This document shows positions 1 to 12,174 of a stretch of DNA of 64,000 nt, piece by piece. Under the pieces are notes generated by a model. It was not told the DNA's origin, did not search any database, and worked only from the letters and a program-made list of their open reading frames with translations. The translations under genes were made by a program, and so were the position numbers. The first letter of the stretch is position 1. Each line of letters begins with the position of its first letter. This stretch comes from Lepiota brunneoincarnata (Eukaryota > Basidiomycota > Agaricomycetes > Agaricales > Agaricaceae), in the NCBI GenBank assembly GCA_023014365.1, contig JAEBUN010000003.1, forward strand, positions 1,736,001-1,800,000, read 5' to 3'.

Positions 1-440
1 TGGGTTATTTCTCCCTCATAGGCTTCGGCCTCAAGAAGTTGACAGTTATTCACCCCCTGCCTTTGGGCAGGATGTAGCGATTTGCAGGGAATTAACCTCT
101 AATGCCCTATGGGCAGGGACCTGAAGCTCTTAGAGCCTTTGCCTGCAGAGTGTAGGGATTTACAGGAAATTGACCCCTGACCCCCCTCAGGGGGAGGACC
201 TCTGGGCCCTATCCACCCCTCATCTGCTGTGGCCTGCCTCTTTGGGGTTAGGCCAGTGGACTCTTCACCTATGCACACTTCTTTATGGAGTGTAACCTTT
301 CAAGCCAGCAGGACTTTCTTCCCTACCTTAGTTGGTAGTTATACCATGTATTAGTTGCTTTGTTGTAGCTAGTGCATGTGGACTGCATTTAGGCACTATG
401 TTATAAATTGTTGATTTTTTTAAAAAAAAAAAAAAAAAAA
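1..440. repeat. Probable 3' remnant of a retroelement ending in poly-A
   Basis: No reading frame is visible. The stretch ends in a run of 19 A residues (422-440) directly after a T-rich stretch, and is followed by the start of the LINE-like coding region. A poly-A tail here would fit the 3' end of a previous non-LTR element copy lying head-to-tail with the next one. The rest of the segment, with several T/G-rich near-repeats such as the phrase around 'aggacct' and 'gggatttacagg', could not be assigned. Confidence 0.35.
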
Positions 441-552
441 GAGAAGGATTGGGCCAAGAAGAGATATCAGGAGGTATGTGGTGATTTTTCCACTCCTCAA
501 TGTCCCACTAATTCAAAACAGGAGTAATACCCAGGTTTCTCAATGAATTATG

Positions 553-3160
553 TATATGCTCTCAAAATGTAAACTGTAACTACATTTTGTTGGACTCTTA
601 TCTTGAGTTGTATAAAAATGACTTTGACATCCTGTTTGTGCAAGAGCCTCCCTGGTGCAATCTTTATAAGGCTCCTTCCTCTGTCTCTTGAGATAAGGTC
701 AGTGCTCCACTCCATCCAGAGTGGATGTGTATCTGGAATCCTCAGCCAGGCAATTCATCTCCACAGGTGTTGGCATATGTCCACTCAAGGCTGAAGCTGT
801 TGCAGCCATCCCTTCACAGGGACTTGGTTGAGCACTGTGACATTATGATTGTGTTGATGTGGCAGGGGGGGCACACTTATAACCTTATGAATGTCTATTC
901 TAATGACTGGCACACCACCATTCTAGCTCTGAGGGAGCTAGTGAACACCCTGCCTGCCATGACCTACATAGTGGGTGATTTCAATTGTCACTTGGAGTGC
1001 TGGGATCCCAATCAAGTCTTGTATCCAGGTATTGCTCAATCTCTTCTGGAGGTTGGGATGGATCTGGGTCTTGATTTGGTACTCCTGGTGGTTCTGGGCC
1101 TGACTCATTTCCTACATGATTCAAATCTTTCACCATTGGTGATTGATCTCATTTTCCTCCCAATGGCTTGAGATCCTGATCTCAGGCCCCTGATTGATCT
1201 TGAGAAGCATAGTCCCTCAGACCATGCTCCTCTCACTCTGGTTTTCCTGGTCACTCAATTATGACCAATGTGATCCATTGAGTTCTGAAGCCCAATAGCA
1301 ACGAGGAGTCTCAGTTTGTGGCTCAGATATGCAAAGGGCTAACTAGTCTCCAGCTGCCCATGGACACCCCTGCAGAGGTGGAGCTTGTGGCTTTGGCTGT
1401 GGCTTGCATCATCTTATAGGCTTGGGATGCCTTCTCTGAGGAGGTGTGCATTGTTGGTCACTCTAATCCATGGTAGAATGAGGAATGCACCAAAGCCCTG
1501 GTAAGCCTGAATGGCTCTGGTGCATTCCTTAATAAGGCTGTCAAATACAAGTTCTTCAAGTGATAAGATTGAAGAGATTGCTTCTGTGAACAAGTGCCCC
1601 TGGGACCTTATGGCCTGGGTCAGACAGCACAAGCTCCCTGCATGTGACATGATTTAGCACAATAGTGTGCTGTGTCATGACATGGACTCCCTTTGGGATG
1701 CCCTTCACAGGACCTACAATGTGGCTGGAGGCCGCATTGTAGATCCCTCTGTTCTTGATGCCCTCCTCACCTAGGCAAAGTGGGTGTGGTACCCTTTCTT
1801 AACCTTGGAGCTTGAGGATGTGTTGTGTTCTTGTGCAAAGAGGTCTGCCCCCAGGCCTGACCATGTTACATGGTCATACCAAAGCCAGGGAAGCCCTCCT
1901 ATTCCATACCCAAGGCCTTCCAGCCTATCATGTTGCTTAACACACTAGGGCAAGCTTGTGGAGAAGATGATCTCCAACTGCCTCCAATTTGACTGCATCA
2001 AGTGGGGGGTGTTTCATCCCAACCAGGTTGGTAGTATATCCAGAAGTCCACTGAGGATGCCAGGTTGATGCTTACTTGTCTCATTTGCACAGGGTGGGCT
2101 AGGGGACTGTGAATGAGCATTGTGGCCTTTGACATTACTCAGTTCTTCCCTTCACTGAATCACAATATGATTCTTGCAAGTCTCTTTTGGTTGGCTCATA
2201 CCTGGTCAGGAGGTCTACCACATACATATTTGTGGAATTCCTTCTGGTCTGACCCCAGGTGGGTGGATGTAGGTGTCAGGCAGGGCTCTGCCTTGTCTCT
2301 GGTCCTCTCTGCTCTTTACCTGGTGCTCCCTGTATACCTCTACTACTGGAGGACCCCTGGCCTCAGAGTCAATATTGTTGGAATTCTGGCATCATGCAAG
2401 CCTGCGTGATGCATGTGATTTGAAATTGTTTTATTGTTTATGGACCTTATTGTTGTAGATATTATTTAAGTGGTCTACTTGAGTTGTATGTAGCCATCCA
2501 TTTACCTCACAAGCTCACCGAGGCCAAACAAACATGCTACCAGTTGCACACTTTTTTCAACAAATATGCTTTCATATGTTGACAATGGGACCCTTATTGT
2601 CCAGTCCAAGACCTGGGAGGACAATATCTCTGCCCTACAGGCAGCTTACTGCTGTGTGCATGGGCTCTTTGACTCTTTTGGCCTCACACTTGAACATACC
2701 AAGTCTGAGGTCTTTCACTTCTCTTGCAACCCAAGGGATACCAACCTGCCCATTGACCTAGGCTTTCAGTCCTTACACAGGGGACACCCCTTTGAGGCCC
2801 AAGCAATTTTGGCATTACTTGGGGCTCTATTACCATTATACTATTTCTCCTTGTTATTTTTACCCATACTTTTCACATGTCACCACCCACTTTTTTTCAC
2901 ATGCCCACACCCAGCACCTGCTTACTTTCACATGTCTGTACCCATCCTATTTTTATTTTTCTTTCTCCCTTGCAATTTCTGCTATGCTTGCATGTGATTC
3001 TGTAGACCATTTTCACATGTTATTCACCTGCCTCCTGCCTAGTATATATAGACTTAGCTACTTGATATATTTCCTTAGCTTTGTCTTATTATACACTATA
3101 TTTGTTCCTGTCTTTTGCCTTTGGCTTAAAGCTTGCTCACATTATCCAATGGTCTCATGA
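553..3160 (+). mobile_element. Decayed LINE-type (non-LTR) retrotransposon: endonuclease and reverse transcriptase, pseudogene
   Basis: Fragments of one polyprotein can be followed across all three forward frames. At about 560-1170 there is an apurinic-endonuclease-type domain: an opening like NVLSQNVNCNY, the segment YIVGDFNCHLECWDP near 975-1015, and a late VIDLIFLP block near 1140-1160. At about 2113-2330 reverse transcriptase motifs follow, FDITQFFPSLNHN and then GVRQGSALS. At 2566-2730 comes the active-site region with YVDNG where YxDD is expected, then the conserved HTKSEVFHFS. Stops and frame changes interrupt every domain and no long frame survives, so the copy is dead. The second catalytic aspartate of the polymerase reads as N. 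No RNase H domain was recognised. AT-rich sequence from 2800 to about 3700 may be its 3' part; the 5' limit is also unclear. Confidence 0.8.
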
Positions 3161-4115
3161 ATGCTCAACTACATTGGATCTTGCAGACACCTAACCAGTG
3201 TAACAACATCAGAGGGCAGAGGGTTGTCCTGTGGAGCTGGATGGATTTGAGACATTGAAGTTTAATAGTTAGACTTTGAGTTGTCATGGATATGACAAGC
3301 TTTTTCCAAGACAACTCCACTAACACTGTCCATTTTGCTACATTCTCACTTTCAAAATGTATTCTCTATGTCTTGTGGCTTCTCATGTTTAATCTCAAAT
3401 TTTGAACACTACTCAACTCTGTTTATACAATGTAACTCTGAATCAGATATGTATGATCTCATCACTCAATGTTTTGAGACTAGTAGTTGCTCATTTATTG
3501 GAGCTCAGGCATGTTGCATATCCCAAGCTGCATCAAATCCACCCAAGTAGCATAACACATGCTTGCCAACATCTGCAGGTGGAATGCATGTGGTCCATTA
3601 CTAGCAGGGATCACAATGTGATCCCTGCTCCTCTTCCATACATTAATAGGTTAGAGACACATCTGCCTTTCCATAGAAGGTCACCTACTGTCCAAATACC
3701 AGGTCAGGGTCCTCAAGGATTCCAATTAATGCACACATAAACCTGACAAACAGCAGATTTAGCTGAGGACCCAATAGAATATGTTATGATTATAATATAC
3801 AAAGTGGTAGAGACACACTGATGCAAAGCATGCTTTTGGTTTGATATCCAAACCTGCCAGAACAAGCACAGAAGTCCAAAAATCCAAAAATAGTTGCAAA
3901 TGAGATAAATTTGTTGAGGTGATACACAAATATAGGATGTCGGGAAATGAATGAGGGAACAAGGACGGTGAGCTAGGGTTTGCCACAAAGTACACTTTCG
4001 CTGAATCCATGAAGTTGTTACACTGTCTTTAGGGTGGGTATAAGAGGGTATTATTAGATAGGTGCCAGAAGAGGTGATGAGCCATCTCTAGTAGTTTGTT
4101 GATAAAGGGATTGCG
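3161..4115. other. Intergenic, AT-rich, no gene seen
   Basis: Only short unconnected frames are present and none carries a recognisable motif. Apart from the palindrome at 3603-3629 nothing could be supported. The first half may still be retroelement 3' sequence. Confidence 0.4.
3603..3629. repeat. Perfect 13-bp inverted repeat with 1-nt loop
   Basis: AGCAGGGATCACA at 3603-3615 is followed after one base by its exact reverse complement at 3617-3629. No gene overlaps it. It lies in the AT-rich sequence downstream of the dead retroelement, so it may be a hairpin of an element end or a chance palindrome. Confidence 0.6.
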
Positions 4116-6051
4116 TTACGGGAATGCAGGGCTGCGGTCGGTATCGGGGAGGTCGACAAGGTCGATCGGAGAAGTGAAATGCAGAACCTTTAATATCCCA
4201 GGTGAGACTGCAGAGAAGACTTGGTATATCCTGACTTACATATGGATGTAACTGAAGGGATGAGCGGACTTCCCTCGGTACTTGTCGGGGTCGCGGGGGG
4301 GAGGAAGTAGTCACGCGAATGTTTCTCTGCAAATGAAAGCGCTGCTCTTGAGGTTGTTGGTCTACCACTGGCCGTTTTTGCCATGGGTCTAATCGGGATG
4401 CTGACACAGCGCGATGCCTGTCTGTCTGCCCAGTAGACGTGACAGGCATGGTATGCGAAGTCACTGCTTCGCTCTCTGTATCTGACTCGTAGCCAGGCGA
4501 AAGTGCGCTATCAAGAGAGCGCCGGGAGCGCGCATCGTGAGAGGTGGATTGCCCGAGAGAATGTGCCGTCGTTTCGGACCGAGCGCCTTCAGAGAAACCA
4601 AGTGTTTGAGGGTGAGTGTGTGTCGATGGAATAGAGTAATCCATACCAAATGGCTGTTCGAGTGCACTAGGTCCCGCATCGTGGTAACATTGAGTGGGAG
4701 AGCTTGTACTGGCAATTTTTCCAGAATTCTGCGGTGTGTGCATCTTTGCCTTGTATCCTGCTTCACGTGTGAAGGAACGAGGGAAAAATATCTTTGAGGG
4801 TTATTTAACAGTTGTCAAGGCCAGTATGAACTGAACCCTCACGAGTAGAGTAATAGCGGAGGAAACGAAGCATCCAATTCCACCCATCATCAAGAGAAAA
4901 TCCGGGGCGAAGCTGGCGAAAAGGCTGGTGAACAATGGACCCAAAACCAGATATATGTGGTCTTACACATTTGTAACAATAATGAATGGTGAGTGAATGC
5001 CGTCGACTGCTATTATCAGGAGGGGTATCGTGAAAAGAAAACGGAACATGACTCGGATCCTCTGAACAATGGCCGGGTCAATCGCACAACGACAGAAGGA
5101 AAATCAGCAGGCGCACGTTCAACTGGTAGAAAGTCGCAAGCCGCACTACCACGTCTGGTTCAGCACCCTCTGCTTTAACGTGCCTGATAAAGGCCGGAAA
5201 GCGAAACAACACATAGAGGAAGCAAAGGGTGGTGGATGTCCCAGCCGAGGAACCAACAAGGAAAATATAGGCTTGACACTGGAAACACATCAGTCTCGTT
5301 GGAAACAAACTAACAACTCCTCACACCGTTTCCAACTCCCGCCGAGCGATGAGGGTCGTCAGGGGCATGCCTAATATCGCGACGATGCTTCCTACATTTT
5401 TTGAGTGAACGGGAGAGCCTAGTATATAGCAAGGGAAATGACGAACCAATGCACCACGCCTTAAACTCCCAACTATAGAACCACTCCCTCTTCTCCGGCC
5501 CTTGATGAAGGAGGAACAACCAGAATGCCAACTCTACCAATAATGTTGTAGGCTCAACACATAGCATCCCCAGAAAAAGGAATCACCTTCCAGGTGCGTC
5601 ACCCTGCAGAATACGTGCCGTGCCAAGGTGAATTATGAACTCGGGAAAACAAGTGAGTAACTCACAGCTCGAGAGACCAGGCGATGGTCAATATAAAATA
5701 TAGAGGTAGCAGCCAGTGCTGACTTTTGGGTTTCCACAAATTCAATGGTTTTGGAATGACTGGGCTGAACGTTAGCGCTTGGAGAACCGACGTGCCCTTT
5801 CACATACTTTTACCCGATGGAGCGACGAAATACCCTAAAACAGTTGTTAAACCAAGCACAGGGAGAGGGCTGAATTAAATGCCTTCAGAGAATTTGATGA
5901 CGGTAATTGCTATGCTGAAAACCACCAGCAGCGGAACAGTCGCCAGATAGGAATAGCTAGAGCGAATGGAATTTCGGGGGATTGGTAGGAGGAGAGGAGA
6001 ACCTACGTCATAACTCTTTTGAAGGCGCCTGACTGCCTCCCCCCACCCCAT
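4116..6051 (-). CDS. Seven-helix membrane protein with serine/proline-rich C-terminal tail (receptor-like, unnamed family)
   Basis: No single frame shows this gene; it was assembled from short exons. The first exon starts at ATG 6051 (MGWGEAVRRLQKSYDVG...) and carries a first helix. Following joins keep frame: exon ending 5666, then 5603-5538, 5487-5447, 5391-5327, 5278-5117, 5061-4967, 4924-4843, 4791-4240 and 4187-4116, with introns of 42-62 nt. The link between the first exon and the exon ending at 5666 was not resolved. Hydrophobic blocks in order include WLLPLYFILTIAW, a segment around FFWGCYVLS, WCIGSIVAILGMPLTTLI, YIFLVGSSAG...LYVLF, VMFRFLFTIPLLIIAV and the pair MMGGIGCFVSSAITLLIFF, giving about seven helices. 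About 190 hydrophilic, Ser/Pro/Thr-rich residues follow, ending in a short hydrophobic-acidic motif FTSPIDLVDLPD. The layout suggests a GPCR-like sensor, but no named family motif was recognised; function is inference only. Confidence 0.6.
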
Positions 6052-6668
6052 TTAAGACAGTTGAACTTGTCATAGGTCCATAGATGAAGCATCAGAAAGG
6101 CAAGGAACTGTAAAGAGGGTAAGTAGACGGTGTGAACAGCAACGAGGAGGATGTACGATGCATGAGAGAATAGCCCAGAGCAGATAGGCAGAAGGTGAAC
6201 CGACGCTCATGTACTGAGGAGACTGTCGTGCGGAAGCGCCAGATTTTCTTTCTGGAGAAGGATGTGGAGGGGTTTTGTAAGTGTCCTTCCTGTAAGTATA
6301 TTCTATATACCCTTGTGCGGGTTATTCGGCTACTGCCGCTCACCCTTTATATTCCCACGCTCCCCTTACCATAGGGTAACCTTAACACTCAGATCAAACA
6401 GAACTCTTTTCCATCCCTACCTTCCAGAGCACAAGCACAAGGTCATGCAAAGTTCACTTACCGCCATCCTCTTTCCCTTCAACTTGGCGTTCTCCCTTCG
6501 ACATTTACGTCCATGCAACAGAATCTGGATCCTGACATTGACAGCTTGGATCCCAATGGCACGGCAACCCCTTGCAGCATCATCAATCAAGCCTACCCAG
6601 GGTGTGCGTCTTTACTGATACACTTGGCCTATTTATTATTATCGTTCGCATACATCTGTCTATCGAAT
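6052..6668. other. Intergenic region between the 7TM gene and GDB1
   Basis: This stretch holds the 5' flank of the minus-strand membrane-protein gene and the 3' flank of the debranching-enzyme gene. No coding frame was supported. Confidence 0.4.
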
Positions 6669-9600
6669 TTACCGCAGCTTATGTACCTCCTCGAGGAAGT
6701 CCAAAAGCGTACTTGCACTCCACGCTTGCGTATTGCACGAGTCCGAGCAGTGTGCTCCGTCAGCGTTGGTCAGTTCTGGTATGCCCGCCCAGGGGTCCTT
6801 CTGGAGATGGTGCTTTGGTGGGAGTAACGCGCGGTGAAGGTGATGTAGCGAGCTATTGCGTTTCTGAATATTATTCAGTCAAGGATTGACATATCTTGGT
6901 GTGAAGAACGCACTTCCTTACCCGCCCTCACGCGGATGTCAAAGTAAAGATAAGCACGCATAAAATAGCCTAGTGGCCACCCCCACTCTGGTCCCTACGA
7001 TGAATAATCAGGCTAGGTGGAGGGGATGAATAGAGAACCAAACCCAACACACATTGTGATAGTTCAGCCCTTTAGCAACGGACGGGTCGGTCGAGTCATT
7101 CGAGTTGTCATACACTGGCCTATACTGCATGTCGGTTGGGTCAAGTGTCTTCATGCCCAATGGACCTCGAAGAATTCGGTCAGCAACTTTCAATGCGCCA
7201 AGTGCGTGGCCTTCATCAAACAACTCCGGCGCAATTACCATAGCTATCGGGAAGTTGCAGCGTAGCTGGTAATCTGACCACTCTCTCCCAACTCCGGAGC
7301 CGTAAACATCCTTATAAATGCCACGTCTGTTCACAATACTGGGATTAATATCATAGGAATTGTCTTCTGCGGGATCTGAAAAGGATGAGCTCCCGTTGAG
7401 TAATATCCCGCAGGACTCACCCAACGGCACATAGTAACACTTCTCGAAGTTCCGCTTGATCAAATCCGCCCATTCACGATAAGTGATTGGCTTCCTCTCG
7501 CCCTTGACTGTCACAACAGGTGTAAATGTGTCGGGGTTAAAGGACTCAAGGCTTGGACCTACTTATCGCTTCAACACCATTAAAGGGAAACCGATCGTTG
7601 GACGAAAGAGAATCGAGCCATCGCAAAGTACTCGCAAGTAATCCGGTGATCTCAACTGGTGCGCCATCTCGAGGCGTTCCAGGGACACCTTTGGTTCCGG
7701 CTTTGGTAGACTCCCCCATCTTGTCCATCCAGGTGCCACAGTTCCATCTATTCCCTCCAAATATCATCCCATTGTCCCAGTCAACCTCAATATCTATGTT
7801 GAAGCCCTGGTCTGACATCTGCATATCGAGATTTGGTCCCGCATTGTGCTCTCTGAAGTGAATGCCGTTTGCATGACGTTGAAGGATCTCTTGTATGACT
7901 TCTGCGATCGTAGTTGAATAAGCGTAAGCACGAGGGTCATCCCAAGACACCCAAGTATCGTCTCTGGGAAAGCGGCGTTTTACTGGTTCAGACAGAATGG
8001 AAAGCCCCTCCGGTGCAAAGGATACGTAATCTTGTATGCTTTGCAACATCCACCAGGGAGAATCCCTCGAATTATACCTATCCGAAGGATGTGTCATTCT
8101 AGGATCAATCCTGAAAGATAGATACCCACCGAGGATGTCTCGCGGAATCCAGCAAGTTTGGTATCAAACCGTGCTTAAGCGTAGACGCAAACGCCAAAAT
8201 ATGCTTTCTAGCGCCCTCGAAATTGCCGGTTGTCAAGAATAGACCCCGTAGGGAGATAAAGATATCCCTTCCCCAGCAGCGTGCCCATCCAGCAGTAAAA
8301 TGGGGTAGACCAGCAGCCAGTGATGGTGTGGGCTTGCCAGGGTGGAGTGATGCAGACTTGACATGACCGTACATTTGAACAGCACATAAAGCCAAGTCTT
8401 GGGTAAAGCCATGACCGGAAGAAACGAATTCTGAGGATTGTTCCACAACTGCTCTGCGAGCAGCTTTGTACGCTTCCGAGATTACAAGTGCAAAATATTT
8501 AGGCCACATGAAGTTTGGCACGGATGATTTGACACGCTCGAAGCGTTCCCGGAACCACTTCGCAGGTGTTGCGAGCCTTGGAAACATGAATATTTGGCTT
8601 CGACACGATGAGATGGGCTTCGTTCAGTAGAAGGTGTGACGCACCGGCTTAACCGTTGGTGGACATAGTCCAATGCCCAACTTCCTTCTCTCAAATGACC
8701 ACAAAGTGGGTGCCCAAGATCATTGTATCGCATGATATGTCTCAAGGCGTGCATCCAACCTTCCAAGCCGCAGTACACGTTCTTCCCAATACCGGGAACG
8801 TCATAAACGCCATAGACATCATCCGTCGCACTGCGCTCCTCACCATCAGTCCGGTGGAGAATGACGTTTAGATCAACAAGACCCAAGTCCCCGAATGCTT
8901 CCTGCGCACCGGATGTGCAGAACATGTCTAGGGATGGGTCGTGTTCCTGCAGCTGCGTCTGGAAAACCATGATGCTACCGGGTGGAAACGATTCTGGGAT
9001 TATGATTTCGGCGAATGGCCCTTCCCCGTCCTGTCCTTGAGGCACAACGAATTTCCGGACGTCTATTAGACTTGCGGGAAGGCCACGGAGTAGCTTCTCG
9101 TCCTTGGGATCGTCATAGGACGATATATCTATGCTAGCTCCGAGAATCAACCTAGCTTGTGTCCGACGAAGCTTGACGGGACTGACTGAACGATAACGAT
9201 TCGAGACTGGCCTGAGCCCAAGAAAACTGTTCTACTCACTGTGCCCACGGTCCTTGGAGCCTTTTGAGAAGGCTGTATGTGCCACTAATAGATAGCCTTT
9301 TTGGGTCGAAGGTTGGACCCGATGAAAGATAATATACTGGAAGCCGACTGCTCAGTGAACAAAGACCGGAGGGGAGCTGTTAGTACTCACGTCGTTCTCT
9401 TGGTGAACATGACCTTCTTCGTAATGATTGAGCATCATTTCCAGGTGCAATTCGTTCAATACGCGTTTGACCTTTGCAATGCCACTTCCGGCTCCAGTTC
9501 CACAAATAGCATATTTCCTGTTCTCTTGCACGAGATTTAACAGCTTCGGGTATAAATCATCAAATCCTTTTACACTCCCAATTGCGCTGGAACTGAACGC

Positions 9601-12163
9601 CACCAGCGCTCCTGTTGAGAGGGCATCTTCAGCAGATCGTTTGTCCAAGGGGGACTCGTTATCGTGTGTAACGTCGTAAAGCAAAGCGTGGGGCATGGAT
9701 CCATTGAGAGGTGTAACAACGGCCTTCCGAATCGGTCCTCTACCAGTGGGGCTCGCGATCTCCTCTGTCCTCGTCATACAAACGCCATCCATTGAAGCCA
9801 TTGGCTTTCCGACGCCATGTCTGTAAAGTAGCCGCGAGAATTCTTTGGGATCCCAGCCGTTATAGCTCTCTCGTATCAAGCTGTTGAGGACCAAGCTGCC
9901 TCACAAAAGCAAGATCCATTTCTTCGTTTCCTGTGAACAGCTCAGCACACACGTATAGATCAGGTCTAACTACCCGCGCTGCGTCCAGCATATGTGTTCC
10001 AACTTCGAGGGGAGTTGAATGACAATTGTCAATCCTAAAGCCCTCGAAGGTCCTCGCGAGTGATACAACATATTTAGTCATATAATCCCAGAGCCATGGA
10101 TTAGCTTCTGGTGACCTGCCATATCGAAGCTTGACACAGTCACTCCAGACAATCACCTCTCGACGAAGATATGCCTTGGATGGGGGGAGCGCAAAATTTC
10201 GTAGGGGATCCGCATTCCAGATCCAACCGTTGTTCGCGAAGGAGTAGACCAGAGGAGAGGAGTGGGGTTTTGAGAAGAATCGGGTGAAGTAAGTCTCAAC
10301 GAGTGGATTTCTGAATTCTAATTAAATCGAATACTCAAGAGAGAGAACCACACGTCTGCACTCACTGTTTGGTGATTTCCCCAAGTCTGGGTCCGTGGGC
10401 ATCCAGGCGTGTATACTTGAGTCGGTTCCGAATGTTTTCAAGAGCAACACGTGCGTCCTCCTCCCATTCACTATACAATGGGACGTTGATGACGTCAACC
10501 ACTCTAACCCACGCTTCAGCAAGTGCATCAATGTCCTGGGTATCGACGAAGGCCGCCCTAACAAGGCCTGCCGCTACATCACTCTCAACACTCACTCCGA
10601 ACCTTGATGCAAATGAACCCAGTCCCCTGATCAATCCTTCGTGACGTAGAATCTCGGCCAGTTCAGCGACCGATTTCCCCTTCACATCTGGTCCTGTCCA
10701 AGGCATGACCTTCTCAGGATTTGAGTGAAGACTTGACAGAGTCCCTTTCGCGCGAGGGCTCGAGCACGTAGTATTGCCAGAGATTGATGTTCTTCACGTC
10801 CTGTTCGAAAGCAGAAACAAGTATGTCCAAGTCGGCCTCCGAGCTGACGGAGGTAGGCAATCCCCTTGTCGCGAGATCAGTAGAGAATTGAATGACTGCG
10901 GAATCTAATTCAAAGGCTGGGGTAAGATGGGGCGTATTTGCCGGGCTATAGCCTATAATTCTGTCAAGTGAGGGTAGGTCCGCTGGGGGTAACGGAATAA
11001 AGCACCTGCTTCGGGATGTTCGACTAGCCATGGGCTATCATTTGCGGTGTGGTTGAGTACAACGTCCGTCATGCTGAGCAAGCCGTAATCCTCGCGCGCC
11101 ATCCCTAAGACGACTTCTACCTTTCTTCTCCCGATTTCGCCATCTAATGGCCCACCAAACAAGCTTTGATCGTATCTCATTTGGTCACGAATGGAGTAAG
11201 GGCTATCGCTCTGACCACGTTCTTGTAGTGGCGTGTAGTGTAGCATCGTGTAGCCCCGCTCCTTCGCTTCGGAAAAATGCTCCCTCCATCTATCCAAAGG
11301 ACCCATCCACTTCGACACCACGGTCAAGATAGCCAGACCATCGAGGGGAAGGTTAATATATTGGCGTTCGAGAGCTACCCCTTGCCCCGCAGGCAAGACT
11401 TCTAGGTTGTCATCCAAGATAGATGTGCGACTCTTTATCTTGAGGATAGGATCAACGTTGATAATAACCTTCCCGGCCCTTGACGCGTTGCCCCTCTCCC
11501 AGATCGTACTCGACCCAATAGACAAAGGCACCTGCATGAGAGATTGGCAAGTCAATTTGAATAGGCTTCGAATAATCCATTGGAAGTCTGTCGGGGATCA
11601 TGGGCATTCTTGGAAAAAAAACAAGCATATATTCACTTACTTCCGCTGAACATAACGCTCCCTTCCAAAAGCGCCTCCGTCCAAGGGAAAATTGGTCTTG
11701 AAGACGCCGTTATTAGCTGCTGGTGTACCCGCATCGAAGGAAACTCTTAAAATGTAGGGAGTGTATGCTGGAGGTAGCCGTATGTACTAAGATGACTCGG
11801 CGATCAGCGCGACAGAATGGTGTTCAGGACAGAAACACCGACCTGGCGGTCTTTATTGGGTCCACCATCCGGATCGAGCCGAAGCTCATAAACATGTATC
11901 GGACTCCCGCCTTGGGTAAGGTCTGATGAAAAATATTCCAAGCCCTCATCTGCGGGAGTCTTGGGGGTGGTGGGAGATACAGGACTCCCGGAATCGGTCG
12001 ATTTGGGGCTTGAATGAGACTCTGGAATTGAGATGGACGGCTTAGTCGTACTAGCCATGTCGTCTTTCACCATGGCGGGAGTCAACGGAGAAGAAAGGAG
12101 ACGCGTAAAGATTACGCGGGTCTTCCCATGACATGACATCATCGAATTCCATTCAACTTGCAT
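6669..12163 (-). CDS. GDB1: Glycogen debranching enzyme (4-alpha-glucanotransferase / amylo-1,6-glucosidase)
   Basis: This cytosolic bifunctional enzyme moves maltotriosyl units off glycogen branches and hydrolyses the remaining alpha-1,6 glucose. Many exons run from 12163 to a stop at 6671-6669. The N-terminal GH13-type transferase half shows [13 protein letters not shown] (near 11050), RIDNCHSTP with the nucleophile Asp (near 10010), AELFTG (near 9940) and DVTHDNESP (near 9660). The C-terminal glucosidase half shows [13 protein letters not shown] (near 8260) and, in the last exons, [16 protein letters not shown] and [10 protein letters not shown]. The last intron before the C-terminal exon, GTAAGG to TTCAG, restores the frame. 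The first ATG used is at 12163; internal Met codons at 12073 and 12058 are also possible because the leader is Ser/Thr/Pro-rich and poorly conserved. Its 5' end is only 11 bp from the stop of the upstream makorin gene. Confidence 0.93.
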
Positions 12164-12174
12164 TGTAGTAATAT

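Noticed and set aside
6262..6889. Plus-strand frames over 6513-6889
   Set aside because: They are antisense to the last exons of the debranching enzyme, which carry its conserved C-terminal motifs.
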